A stretch of 64,000 nucleotides of DNA from Bryobacteraceae bacterium (GTDB lineage: Bacteria > Acidobacteriota > Terriglobia > Bryobacterales > Bryobacteraceae). The stretch lies in contig JANWVY010000005.1 of the NCBI GenBank assembly GCA_025056455.1, positions 62,001 through 126,000 on the forward strand. The letters are read 5' to 3'. Shown here piece by piece: positions 18,269-26,692 of the stretch. A program made the translations under genes and the position numbers. How positions within the stretch are numbered: the first letter of the stretch is position 1; every line of letters begins with the position of its first letter. Under the pieces are notes generated by a model, which was not told the origin of the DNA, made no database searches, and saw only the letters and a program-made list of their open reading frames with translations.

Positions 18269-19165
18269 ATGCTTGGACTGACGACCACTCAGGCTCCCTG
18301 GATCGAGGATGCCCGCAAGGCAGGGCAAATCTATATCTCCCAACCCTACGAATTGTACTCCGAAGAAAACCACCAGGCGTGGAAACTGCTTTATGAGCGA
18401 ATGACGCCACGGTGGGAACGCTACGCCAATCCGGTATTCTTAGACGGTCTGAGCAAGCTCGGACTCACTTCCGAACGAATCCCAAAGCTCGATGAGATCA
18501 ACCGTGCGCTGGCGCCCTTGACCGGGTTTCGCGCCCGGGCGGTAAGCGGCTACATTCCGGCCTTTCGCTTTTTTGAAAGCTTGCGACAGAGGGAGTTTCC
18601 CACAACCATTACGATTCGACCGCCAGACCGGCTTGACTACCTTCCAGAGCCCGATATTTTTCACGACGTAGCCGGTCATGTTCCGATGCACACGGACCGT
18701 CGCTTCGCCGACACACTGGTTCGTTTTGGCCAATGCGCGCACCGTGCGGCGGAGGCGGCTGAAGCCATCCGGGATTCGCAGCGCAAGCGGGCGCGACTTG
18801 AGTCTATCACCCGCGCGATGGCTCGTTTCTTCTGGTTTACTATCGAGTTCGGCCTCATCCGCACGCGGGCCGGCTTGCGGGCCTATGGAAGCGGTTTATT
18901 GAGCTCGTACGGAGAACTCGCGCACGCCCTGGAATCCACCGACGTTCACCGACCAAACCTTCAACTGGATTGGGTCATCCACCAGAGTTTTGAAATTGAT
19001 CGATACCAGCCGCTGTTGTTTGTCATCGACAACTTTGACCAACTTTATGAGGCGATCGAGCAGCTGGAACGGATGATTCTAGACAACCGGCTCGGAGAAG
19101 TCGCCCCCGGCAAACCGGAGGTGGACACCGAGGAAGTGATGCAACTGGTGGCCGGCCACAACTAG
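18269..19165 (+). CDS. phhA: Phenylalanine 4-monooxygenase
   Basis: At 298 residues this has the length of bacterial phenylalanine hydroxylases. The iron site is complete: H132 and H137 in PDIFHDVAGHVPMH and E193 in FFWFTIEFGLI. Pterin and substrate segments such as SGYIPAFRFFESL and SYGELAHALES are present. It converts phenylalanine to tyrosine with tetrahydropterin and oxygen in the cytoplasm. The usual pterin-carbinolamine dehydratase (phhB) is not next to it. The next gene is a LysR-type regulator, but the strong operator lies after phhA, so control of phhA by that regulator is not shown. Confidence 0.95.
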   Translation: MLGLTTTQAPWIEDARKAGQIYISQPYELYSEENHQAWKLLYERMTPRWERYANPVFLDGLSKLGLTSERIPKLDEINRALAPLTGFRARAVSGYIPAFRFFESLRQREFPTTITIRPPDRLDYLPEPDIFHDVAGHVPMHTDRRFADTLVRFGQCAHRAAEAAEAIRDSQRKRARLESITRAMARFFWFTIEFGLIRTRAGLRAYGSGLLSSYGELAHALESTDVHRPNLQLDWVIHQSFEIDRYQPLLFVIDNFDQLYEAIEQLERMILDNRLGEVAPGKPEVDTEEVMQLVAGHN

Positions 19166-19290
19166 GCCCAAACGCGCCGCGAGCTTCACGAGAGAGCTGA
19201 CTCGGTGCGGGACGGGAGCGCGAATCCCGTACCAGCGGCATCTTCAAGTCAGATCAGCCTCCAGCGCTTTCCCAAAACGCGGCATACATC

Positions 19291-19330
19291 GACAATTAAA
19301 AACAATAGATCTGCATTGTTAGAGATTGTC
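19291..19330. promoter_or_regulatory. Four-part symmetric operator upstream of the NhaR-like gene
   Basis: The pattern is GACAAT-N4-AACAAT-N8-ATTGTT-N4-ATTGTC. The two left half-sites (ACAAT at 19292 and 19302) and the two right ones (ATTGT at 19315 and 19325) are each 10 bp apart, and all four are symmetric about 19310.5. One helical turn between half-sites suits a tetrameric LysR-type regulator. The right end lies at the -35 distance from a TATAAT at 19352-19357. Confidence 0.65.
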
Positions 19331-19351
19331 AAAGTAAGCAGAGGCGCGAGG

Positions 19352-19357
19352 TATAAT
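19352..19357 (+). promoter_or_regulatory. Candidate -10 box of the NhaR-like gene
   Basis: A perfect TATAAT lies 11 bp before the ATG at 19369. The start of transcription would be near 19364, leaving a leader of about five bases, so the mRNA would be almost leaderless. TTGTCA (19326-19331) resembles a -35 box but is 20 bp away, longer than the usual 17. Confidence 0.45.
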
Positions 19358-19368
19358 GCGTCCAGCGA

Positions 19369-20298
19369 ATGGAATGGCTGAACTATCATCATTTGCTTTA
19401 CTTCTACGTGGTCGCCCGAGAAGGGAGCATCGCCAAAGCCAGTGAGCAGCTTTTGCTCGCGCAGCCGACGATTAGCGGCCAGATTCATGCCCTTGAGGAA
19501 AACATCGGCGAAAAGCTCTTTCAGCGCAGCGGGCGGCGCTTAGTATTGACCGAGTTTGGGCGTACGGTTTACCAGTATGCAGAAGAAATTTTCAGTTTGG
19601 GCCGGGAGCTACAGGATTTCATCCGCGGCCGCCCGACCGGAAAACCGCTTCGCCTCGTGGTGGGCGTGGCCGACACGCTTCCAAAAACGTTAGTTCACCG
19701 GCTTCTATCACCCGTATTTCAAATCCGCGAAGCGGTGCACCTGATTTGCCACGAGGATCACCCCGAAAACTTGCTCGTCAGTCTCTCTCTGCACAAGCTG
19801 GACGTCATGCTTACGGACACGCTCGTGACGTCGTCTGCGCGGATCCGTTCTTATCATCATCTGGTTGGATCGAGCGGGGTTTCGTTTTTCGCAACGGGCG
19901 AGCTGGTAAAGAGGTACAGTGAGGGGTTTCCAAAGAGCTTGGACGGCGCACCGTTTTTGTTGCCTCTGGAGAACACAGGCTTGCGCCGCATGATCGAACA
20001 CTGGTTCAACGCCCAAGGAATTCGGCCGCGGCTCGTGGCTGAATTTCAGGACACTGCACTGGCAAAAGCCTTCGGTCAAGGGGGTCTGGGGATTTTCTGC
20101 GCGCCAACCGTGGTTTCGCGTGAAGTCGAAAGCGCTTACCGGGTGGTCAAGCTCGGCGATGTTCCAGACCTACAATTCAAGGTCTATGCGGTGTCCATCG
20201 AGCGGAAGTTCAAACACCCGGCGGTGCTGGCGATCCTGGAGGCGGCTCGGTTTTCTTTGTTTGGCGAAGGACGGGACTCGAAAAACGGCGAGAGTTAA
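19369..20298 (+). CDS. LysR-type regulator of the NhaR group
   Basis: The 309-residue protein begins WLNYHHLLYFYVVAREGSI, the typical opening of NhaR, followed by a winged helix-turn-helix (SEQLLLAQPTISGQI) within residues 1-65. A LysR substrate-binding domain fills the rest. NhaR of enterobacteria activates the Na+/H+ antiporter gene nhaA in response to sodium, but no antiporter gene is nearby, so the target here is open. No Shine-Dalgarno sequence is seen before the ATG, which fits a near-leaderless mRNA. The four-part operator just upstream suggests autoregulation. The next gene starts 124 bp after the stop. Confidence 0.85.
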   Translation: MEWLNYHHLLYFYVVAREGSIAKASEQLLLAQPTISGQIHALEENIGEKLFQRSGRRLVLTEFGRTVYQYAEEIFSLGRELQDFIRGRPTGKPLRLVVGVADTLPKTLVHRLLSPVFQIREAVHLICHEDHPENLLVSLSLHKLDVMLTDTLVTSSARIRSYHHLVGSSGVSFFATGELVKRYSEGFPKSLDGAPFLLPLENTGLRRMIEHWFNAQGIRPRLVAEFQDTALAKAFGQGGLGIFCAPTVVSREVESAYRVVKLGDVPDLQFKVYAVSIERKFKHPAVLAILEAARFSLFGEGRDSKNGES

Positions 20299-20422
20299 GG
20301 GTTGCTGCAAGTCGTTCGCGGGCTGCACGACAAGCGGCTCGGGCCGTGCGGTCGATTTTCGGCAGGATGGAAGCGCAGACACATCTCAACAACGCCAGGA
20401 TGGAAGAGAAAGGATCACCGCC

Positions 20423-21223
20423 TTGGAGACGAGGGCCATTACAAGCGCGCGCAACACGCTGCTCAAAGAGCTTCGCCGAGCGCTCGCAAGAGGCGGCCTA
20501 ACCAGCGATGGCTACGCTCTCGCCGAGGGCTTTCACCTGCTTGAGGAGGCCTTGCAAAGCCGCTGCGAGCTTGGCGGGATTTTGGCCGCTCAATCGGCTC
20601 TCCCAAAACTCGAGCAGCGAGTGGAGCCGTTGCAGGGCCTGCGCGTGACCGTCGTAGAAGACAAGCTTTTCCAAAGCGTCGCAACGACGGAAACCAGCCA
20701 AGGGGTGATCGCTCTGGTGAAGCCTAAACCGTGGGCCGTCGAAGATCTTTTCAACGCCGAGAGCCTGGTCGTTGTGCTGGACGGTGTCCAGGATCCGGGT
20801 AACGCTGGGACCATCGTTCGCGCCGCAGAAGCTTTTGGCGCCAGCGGAGCCGTGTTTGTGAAAGGCTCAGTGCATCCCTATCACCCCAAGACTCTTCGCG
20901 CCTCGGCAGGCTCTCTCTTCCGTCTCCCCATCCTGTATGGGATCGGCGCAGATGAAGTGCTGCGCGTCTTGCGGCAGAAAGGGCTCGAGAGGTTCGCGGC
21001 GATGCCGGCGGCGCAGCTCCGCCCAGACGAGGTGGATTTCCGGCGGAAGTGCGCCATCATGATTGGGAGCGAGGCTCACGGGGTAAGCAGCTGCTTGAGA
21101 GAGGGTGCCCGGCAACTGTCCATTCCGACCTCGGGAGTCGAATCGCTAAACGCCGCGATGGCGGCGGCAGTGCTTCTTTATGAGGCAAGCCGGCAGCGAC
21201 GGCGTCCGGGAGGCGCAGCATGA
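20423..21223 (+). CDS. TrmH/SpoU-family RNA 2'-O-methyltransferase
   Basis: I place the start at TTG 20423, 8 nt after an AGGA ribosome-binding site, giving 266 residues. A longer frame reaching back to 20120 would overlap the LysR gene by 179 bp with a Ser/Arg-rich, unlikely sequence. An N-terminal SpoU substrate-binding region (about 1-110) precedes the trefoil-knot SPOUT domain. The three SAM-knot motifs are LDGVQDPGNAGTIVRAAEAFG-like (motif 1), MIGSEAHGVS (motif 2) and SIPTSGVESLNAAMA (motif 3). It methylates a ribose in rRNA or tRNA; the site is unknown. Its stop overlaps the rarA start by 4 nt. Confidence 0.9.
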   Translation: METRAITSARNTLLKELRRALARGGLTSDGYALAEGFHLLEEALQSRCELGGILAAQSALPKLEQRVEPLQGLRVTVVEDKLFQSVATTETSQGVIALVKPKPWAVEDLFNAESLVVVLDGVQDPGNAGTIVRAAEAFGASGAVFVKGSVHPYHPKTLRASAGSLFRLPILYGIGADEVLRVLRQKGLERFAAMPAAQLRPDEVDFRRKCAIMIGSEAHGVSSCLREGARQLSIPTSGVESLNAAMAAAVLLYEASRQRRRPGGAA

Positions 21224-22560
21224 ATTTATTTGAGCCGGAAACGCAGGCCGCGGGAAATGATTTTTCTCGGCCATTAGCTGAACGCATGCGTCCGCGGTCG
21301 CTTGACGAATACGTTGGCCAGGAACACATTTTAGGACCCGGCAAGCCGCTGCGGATACAAATCGAGCAGGATCAACTCAGCTCCATGATCCTGTGGGGTC
21401 CGCCGGGAGTCGGAAAAACTTCGCTTGCCCGCCTCATTGCGCGCCATAGCAAGTGTGATTTCGTTCCTTTTAGCGCCGTGACAAGCGGCATCAAGGAAGT
21501 GAAGCTGGTTCTGAACGAGGCCGAACGCAACCGCAAGATGGGGCGCCGCACGATCTTGTTTGTGGACGAAATCCACCGCTTCAATAAGTCGCAGCAAGAC
21601 GCCTTTCTCCCCTATGTGGAAGCCGGCGACGTGATTCTGATCGGCGCTACAACCGAAAATCCCTCCTTCGAAGTGATTTCGGCCTTGCTTTCGCGATCCC
21701 GGGTCTACACGCTTCGCGCCCTCACCATGGCAGAAGTGATTCAGTTGTTGCGCCGCGCGCTGGAGGATGGCGAACGAGGGCTCGGTCGGAGCCAGCTTCA
21801 AGTCAGTGAGGCGCAACTCGAGCAGATTGCAATTTACTCCAACGGGGATGCCCGTACGGCCTATACAGCGCTTGAGCTTGTGGCGGCAGCCGCTACCGGC
21901 GGCCGCGTGACTGGGCAAATCCTCGAGGACGTGCTCCAACGAAAGGTGCTGCTCTATGACAAATCCGGGGAGGAGCATTTTAATCTCATCTCGGCGCTTC
22001 ATAAATCGGTGCGCTCGAGCGACGCCGACGCCGCCCTCTACTGGTTGGCGAGAATGCTGGAAGCCGGTGAGGACCGTTTATATCTTGCCCGGCGCCTTGT
22101 ACGGATGGCCATTGAGGACATTGGCCTGGCGGATCCGCGAGCGCTGGAGCAGGCTATCGCCGCCATGCAGGCGGTACACTTTCTCGGCATTCCCGAAGGC
22201 GACCAAGCGCTAGCGCAAGCAGCCATCTACTTGTCCGTCGCACCAAAATCGGATGCAGCTTATCGGGCTCTCGAGGCAGCTCGCCAGCAAGCGCGCACGG
22301 CCCTGGCGGAGCCGGTACCTTTCCACTTGCGCAACGCGCCGACGAAACTGATGAAAGAGATTGGTTACGGCGCAGGCTACCAGCATGCCCATCTGCAAGA
22401 GAACGCGCTGACGGACATGGAGTGTTTGCCGCCCTCGCAAGCTGGCGCACGTTTTTACTTTCCGTCTGATCGCGGGTTGGAAAAACGAATTCAAGAGCGT
22501 CTGGAGGAGATCCGGCGCTGGAAGGCCGAACAACGCGGCCAGAAGCGTGTTGAGCTTTGA
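21220..22560 (+). CDS. rarA: Replication-associated recombination protein A (RarA/MgsA AAA ATPase)
   Basis: The 446-residue AAA+ protein has Walker A GPPGVGKT (60-67), Walker B with FVDEIHRFNKSQQDAFLPYVE-like sequence (DEIHR at 116-120) and sensor and arginine-finger regions as in RarA/MgsA/WRNIP1. The start has the conserved LAERMRPRSLDEYVGQEH segment. The C-terminal part (about 260-440) is the tetramerisation domain, with IGYGAGYQHAH. RarA acts at stalled replication forks and binds SSB. It overlaps the methyltransferase gene by ATGA, so the two are translated together. Confidence 0.95.
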   Translation: MNLFEPETQAAGNDFSRPLAERMRPRSLDEYVGQEHILGPGKPLRIQIEQDQLSSMILWGPPGVGKTSLARLIARHSKCDFVPFSAVTSGIKEVKLVLNEAERNRKMGRRTILFVDEIHRFNKSQQDAFLPYVEAGDVILIGATTENPSFEVISALLSRSRVYTLRALTMAEVIQLLRRALEDGERGLGRSQLQVSEAQLEQIAIYSNGDARTAYTALELVAAAATGGRVTGQILEDVLQRKVLLYDKSGEEHFNLISALHKSVRSSDADAALYWLARMLEAGEDRLYLARRLVRMAIEDIGLADPRALEQAIAAMQAVHFLGIPEGDQALAQAAIYLSVAPKSDAAYRALEAARQQARTALAEPVPFHLRNAPTKLMKEIGYGAGYQHAHLQENALTDMECLPPSQAGARFYFPSDRGLEKRIQERLEEIRRWKAEQRGQKRVEL

Positions 22561-22663
22561 CCTTTCAAGCCAGAGCTTGAACCCTTCGCTGGGGCCGCTA
22601 CGCCTGAGTTGCGAGAGCAGAACAGCTGGTGAAAGGGCGGAGTTTCACCCCGCAAGCAAACCC

Positions 22664-23041
22664 TTACTTCGGTACCTCCCGACCCATCGACTTATAAATC
22701 CCTTCAATCGTAGCGATGTGATCTTTCGCCTTTTTGTTGGAGGGGTCGTATTCGAGGGTTTTTCGGAACTGGCGAAGCGCGGAGGGGTATTTGCGGAAAG
22801 GAGGCATCTGGTCATTGAACATAAAATACTCACCGTGGGCAAAGTGAGCTTCGGCGAGGGCCGACTTCAGTTTGTCGTCCTTGGGATTCTTTTTGAGCTC
22901 CGCCTCAAGCGCGGCAATCGCCTCTTCGTGTTTCCCTTCTTTGGATTTTTTCCGGGCGGCTTCGATGACGCTCTGGGAAAATCCGCTAAGAGCCAGGAAC
23001 AACCAGGAAAAACCAATCACGAGAAAAGGCCGTCGAGTCAT
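22664..23041 (-). CDS. Small exported TPR protein
   Basis: A 125-residue protein with a clear signal peptide (FLVIGFSWLFLALSGFSQ, about 5-22). Two or three TPR-like helix pairs follow: EAIAALEAELKKNPKDDKL and a second repeat ending LEYDPSNKKAK. TPRs mediate protein-protein contacts. It is probably periplasmic and its partner is unknown. The gene is convergent with rarA and divergent from cmk. Its short length and lone position give no hint of a pathway. Confidence 0.7.
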   Translation of the reverse strand: MTRRPFLVIGFSWLFLALSGFSQSVIEAARKKSKEGKHEEAIAALEAELKKNPKDDKLKSALAEAHFAHGEYFMFNDQMPPFRKYPSALRQFRKTLEYDPSNKKAKDHIATIEGIYKSMGREVPK

Positions 23042-23179
23042 AGTTTTATTCTAGCTTTCGGCGAGGTCCTACCGGACAAAGGCAGCAGCTGCCCGATCCT
23101 ACCCTTTCCAGGAGCAGCGACTCTCAAGGAGCGCGCTGTTCAGCGGGCGCCTGCTAGCCAGCGCGGTAAACTGAAAGGT

Positions 23180-23212
23180 CCGCGGCTTCCCCGAGCTAAA
23201 GGCTCGCCGCGG
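23180..23212 (+). promoter_or_regulatory. Strong two-part hairpin in the cmk leader
   Basis: CCGCGG (23180-23185) pairs with CCGCGG (23207-23212), and inside it CGAGC (23192-23196) pairs with GCTCG (23202-23206) around the loop TAAAG. A CTTCCC bulge sits on the 5' side. The hairpin ends 10 nt before the cmk ATG, where the ribosome-binding site would be, and no Shine-Dalgarno is visible, so it could affect translation. Confidence 0.4.
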
Positions 23213-23222
23213 CGATTATTGC

Positions 23223-23912
23223 ATGTCGAAGAAGATCGTGGTCGCTATCGATGGGCCGGCCGGCGCAGGCAAGAGCACCGTTGCCCGGCGACTGGCACAG
23301 AGATTGGGTTTTCTTTACATTGACACAGGCGCGATGTACCGCGCGGTCGCCCTGTGGGCCTTGCGAAACGGAACGGATTTCGATGACGTGCACCGGCTGG
23401 AGCAACTTGCTTGTGCGGCCCAAGTCAGCTTGGAAAACGGAGGCCGGCGGGTGTTGCTAAACGGCGAGGATGTTAGCTCGGCGATTCGAACACAGGAGAT
23501 TTCTGACGGCGCCTCAAAAGTCTCTACGGTAGCTGGCGTGCGGCGCGCGCTGGTGGAAAAGCAGCGTCAAATGGCGGCCGAACAAAGCGTGGTCATGGAA
23601 GGCCGCGACATTGGCACCATCGTTTTTCCGAACGCGGACATCAAGGTTTACCTAGACGCCAGTGTAGCCGTGCGTGCCGAAAGGCGATTGAAAGAGCTTT
23701 TTTCTCGAGGCATTGAAACAACGCGCGAAGAAGTTGAGAAAGAAATCCGCGAGCGCGATGAGCGCGACCGCACACGGGCCGCCTCCCCCCTCATGCAAGC
23801 CCCCGACGCAGTCTATCTCGATTCCAGCGGGCTGAGCATTGAAGAAGTGGAGGAAGCGATCCTCAAGCTCATCCGAGAACGCACAGCGAATGGAAAGGAA
23901 TTTTCCCGTTGA
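23223..23912 (+). CDS. cmk: Cytidylate kinase
   Basis: The 229-residue enzyme starts with the P-loop IDGPAGAGKSTVARRLA (about residues 9-25). The GAMYRAVALWAL segment and MEGRDIGTIVFPNADIKVYLDA are diagnostic for bacterial Cmk, and RDERDRTRAASPL is the usual late arginine-rich segment. It phosphorylates CMP and dCMP in nucleotide salvage and DNA precursor supply. The gene overlaps the aspartokinase start as TTGA. A strong hairpin lies just before its start codon. Confidence 0.96.
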   Translation: MSKKIVVAIDGPAGAGKSTVARRLAQRLGFLYIDTGAMYRAVALWALRNGTDFDDVHRLEQLACAAQVSLENGGRRVLLNGEDVSSAIRTQEISDGASKVSTVAGVRRALVEKQRQMAAEQSVVMEGRDIGTIVFPNADIKVYLDASVAVRAERRLKELFSRGIETTREEVEKEIRERDERDRTRAASPLMQAPDAVYLDSSGLSIEEVEEAILKLIRERTANGKEFSR

Positions 23913-25339
23913 GCCAGTTGTTAGTAATGAAATTTGGCGGGACCAGCATGGGTTCAGCCGAACGCATGAAGGTTGCGGCCTCGATTTGCGCGGAACAGAT
24001 CCGGCAACGACCCGTGGTGACGGTTGTTTCCGCCATGTCGAAGGTGACCGATTTGCTGCTGGATACGTTGCGCAAGGCGGAGGGTGATGACCAGGCGGCC
24101 TTGGAGGCGAATCTCAAACAGTTGGAAGATCGCCATGTGATCACCTGTGCGGAACTGCTGCCCGCAGACCGCCAGCCCGCCGTACTCGAGCAAGTGCACG
24201 CCATCATTGACGATTTTCGCCGGATTGCACAAGGAATCATGATGTTGGGCGAGCGGCCGCCGCGCTCGGTAGACGAAGCCGTGGCTGTGGGGGAAAGGCT
24301 TTCGGCTTGCCTAGTGGCAGCGTATTTAGAGTCGGTGGGCATCCCCGCCCAAGCCGTTAACGCGGCCCAGGTAGTGGTGACAGACGCTGTTTTTGGGAAC
24401 GCGACGCCCCTCATGGAGGCCACCCGGCAGAAGGCGAACAACGTCTTGCGGCCGCTGATTGACTCTGGTGTGCTGCCGGTGGTGACGGGTTTTAACGGGG
24501 CAACGCCCGACGGCCGACCGACCACCCTGGGACGAGGAGGATCGGATTTTTCGGCCTCGATCTTGGCCGCCGCCCTCGACGCCTCCGAGCTGTGGATTTG
24601 GACCGACGTGGATGGAATTATGACCGCGGATCCGCGCTTGGTGCCGAACGCGGTCGTCCTGCCGGAGGTGACTTACGCGGAAGCAGCAGAGCTGGCCTAC
24701 AACGGCGCAAAGGTCTTACATCCCCGGACACTGGCCCCGTTGATTGAGAAGGGAATTCCAGTTTGGAGCAAGAACAGTTTTGCCCTCGACAAGCCTGGCA
24801 CCAAAATCCTGCCATCCGTGAACGCCCCGAGCGGGCCCCGGGCGGTCACTTCGATGGCGAACGTCGCGCTGGTGTCGATCGAACCCGACAGTGCAGAGCT
24901 CAGCGCGACCCTGATCATGTCACGGGCGCTTGCGGCGTTGGCCCAGGCCAATGCCGAGTTGCTGGCCCTAACCAGTTCGAGCTACCGGCAATCGTTTTGT
25001 TTTTTGATCCGCCGCGACGAGCTGCCGCACGCCATGGCGGCGCTTGAGACAGCGTTTGCGCTCGAGCTTGCCCACGGCTACATGAAACCGTTCGATGTGG
25101 ACGAGAATGTGGGGCTGCTGGCGGTCGTAGGCGAAGGCATGCGCGGCACTCCGGGCCTAGCGGGTCGAATTTTTACGGCAATCTCCCGCGAACGAGTGAA
25201 CATTATCGCCATTGCCCAGGGCTCAAGCGAACTGACCATTGCCATTGTGGTTCGGCGGGAAGGGCTGGAAAAGGCTGTGCGAGCGGTTCACGATGAGTGC
25301 GGGCTCGGTAAAACGCCGGCTGCTTCAAGCAAGCTTTAG
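23909..25339 (+). CDS. Aspartate kinase
   Basis: The 476-residue enzyme has the amino-acid kinase domain (about 1-290) with KFGGTSMGS at its start, GRGGSDFSA in the middle and the WTDVDGIMTADPR box. Two ACT domains follow (about 310-470), the sites for feedback control by lysine or threonine. It is monofunctional, with no homoserine dehydrogenase part. It phosphorylates aspartate in the first step to lysine, threonine, methionine and diaminopimelate. The start is TTG 23909, overlapping the cmk stop, with AAAGGA about 9 nt upstream; an ATG lies six codons later. The 3' end overlaps the convergent MocA gene by 15 nt. Confidence 0.94.
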   Translation: MSQLLVMKFGGTSMGSAERMKVAASICAEQIRQRPVVTVVSAMSKVTDLLLDTLRKAEGDDQAALEANLKQLEDRHVITCAELLPADRQPAVLEQVHAIIDDFRRIAQGIMMLGERPPRSVDEAVAVGERLSACLVAAYLESVGIPAQAVNAAQVVVTDAVFGNATPLMEATRQKANNVLRPLIDSGVLPVVTGFNGATPDGRPTTLGRGGSDFSASILAAALDASELWIWTDVDGIMTADPRLVPNAVVLPEVTYAEAAELAYNGAKVLHPRTLAPLIEKGIPVWSKNSFALDKPGTKILPSVNAPSGPRAVTSMANVALVSIEPDSAELSATLIMSRALAALAQANAELLALTSSSYRQSFCFLIRRDELPHAMAALETAFALELAHGYMKPFDVDENVGLLAVVGEGMRGTPGLAGRIFTAISRERVNIIAIAQGSSELTIAIVVRREGLEKAVRAVHDECGLGKTPAASSKL

Positions 25340-26677
25340 TTCTTCAAGGACACGATCCCACGGCTTTCTGTAAGGCCGCCGCATCATCGCCGCTGCTTCA
25401 CGGTCGCCCAAGATTTGCTCTTTCTCCGGGTCCCATCGAATGCTCCGGCCGCCTAAACGCAGCGAGATGTTGGCCAGATGGCAAGCCGTGGTCACCTGAT
25501 GACCCTCCTCGACATCTGCGATGGGCCGCTGGCGAGTTTTTACGCAGTCGAGAAAATTGCGAACGTGAAGGTCGAACTGCTGGTCGCTTGAACCCTTTTC
25601 TTTGATCGGTGCGGTCCAGGGCTCAGCCTTGATTTGCGACCGGGTTACGCCGCCCGAGCTGTGCCCCCTGAATTGAGGCACGGCGTTGTTGGGATCGATT
25701 TTCATTTCCGGAGTAATTTCAAATCCACCCCGTCCAATAGAAAGGCTAGCCTTGTGGCCGAAGAATTCCAACCCACCACCGCTTCCAGGACGGCCCTGTG
25801 CCGCTTCGCGCACCGAACACACAGCAGTGCAATCGCCATATTGGAAGATCGCCTCTTGGGTGTCAGGAGTCTCCCCGTCGCCCTCCAGGACGTAGCGGCC
25901 ACCAATTGACGCCACGAGCGTTGGGCCCTTCGTGGCGAGAAACCACTGAACAATGTCGATGTGATGCGCGCCGAGATTGGTCATTTGCCCGCCGGAATAA
26001 TCCCAAAACCAGCGAAAGTGGTAAAGCGAGCGGAGCTGATGGTAGGGCCGTTTTGGAGCAGGGCCCAGCCACATTTCGTAGTCGAGCTCGGAGGGAGGCT
26101 GGCTTTCCGGGAACTTTCCAAAACCTGGAGTAATATTACGAAAAGCACTCATGCGGATGTTCGTGATCTTGCCGAGATAGCCTTCGCGCACGAGTTGGCG
26201 GGCTTTTTGGTAGTGGAGGCCGCTGCGCTGCTGGGTACCGGTTTGCACGATTCGCTGGAAGCGCCGCGCGGCTCTCACCATCCATTTGCCTTCATCGATG
26301 AACAACGAGAGGGGTTTTTCTACGTAGACGTCCTTGCCGGCTGCACAAGCAAGGATGGTCATTAAACCGTGCCAGTGGTCTGGGGTGGAGATGACCACAG
26401 CTTGGACGTCGTTGCTTTCGAGGAGCTTGCGAAAATCGCGGTAGCCCTTGGCACGCGGGCCACAGTCTTGCAAGCCCTCTTCAAGCCGCGGCTGATGAAC
26501 CTCAGCCAGCGCTGTAATTTCAACGTCCTTCTGATTCTTGAAATCGAAAACATGCTGGCGGCCGATGAGGCCATAGCCGATAAAACCGACTTGGATGCGG
26601 TCGTTGGCGCCCAGAATTTTTCGGTAGGAGGCTGCGGTCATGACAGCCGAAACAAAACCTCGTCGTGTTGCCGACAT
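25325..26677 (-). CDS. Gfo/Idh/MocA-family oxidoreductase with Tat-type leader
   Basis: I set the start at ATG 26677 ([12 protein letters not shown]), giving 450 residues; ATG 26689 is an in-frame alternative. A further upstream frame to 26857 would overlap the opposite gene and is unlikely. The TRRGF sequence near the start fits a twin-arginine leader. A Rossmann domain with [13 protein letters not shown] (about 33-45) and the family motif [10 protein letters not shown] near 125 follow, then the GFO_IDH_MocA C-terminal alpha/beta domain. These enzymes oxidise sugars or cyclitols with a tightly held NAD(P). The gene is head-to-head with a sugar-acid dehydratase, with 15 bp or less between starts. 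The substrate is unknown. Confidence 0.87.
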   Translation of the reverse strand: MSATRRGFVSAVMTAASYRKILGANDRIQVGFIGYGLIGRQHVFDFKNQKDVEITALAEVHQPRLEEGLQDCGPRAKGYRDFRKLLESNDVQAVVISTPDHWHGLMTILACAAGKDVYVEKPLSLFIDEGKWMVRAARRFQRIVQTGTQQRSGLHYQKARQLVREGYLGKITNIRMSAFRNITPGFGKFPESQPPSELDYEMWLGPAPKRPYHQLRSLYHFRWFWDYSGGQMTNLGAHHIDIVQWFLATKGPTLVASIGGRYVLEGDGETPDTQEAIFQYGDCTAVCSVREAAQGRPGSGGGLEFFGHKASLSIGRGGFEITPEMKIDPNNAVPQFRGHSSGGVTRSQIKAEPWTAPIKEKGSSDQQFDLHVRNFLDCVKTRQRPIADVEEGHQVTTACHLANISLRLGGRSIRWDPEKEQILGDREAAAMMRRPYRKPWDRVLEELKLA

Positions 26678-26692
26678 GGCCGGAATCATATC

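Noticed and set aside
20120-20422. A 101-codon N-terminal extension of the SpoU-type methyltransferase
   Set aside because: It overlaps the LysR gene in another frame and is Ser/Arg-rich; the TTG at 20423 has a good ribosome-binding site and gives the family's normal length.
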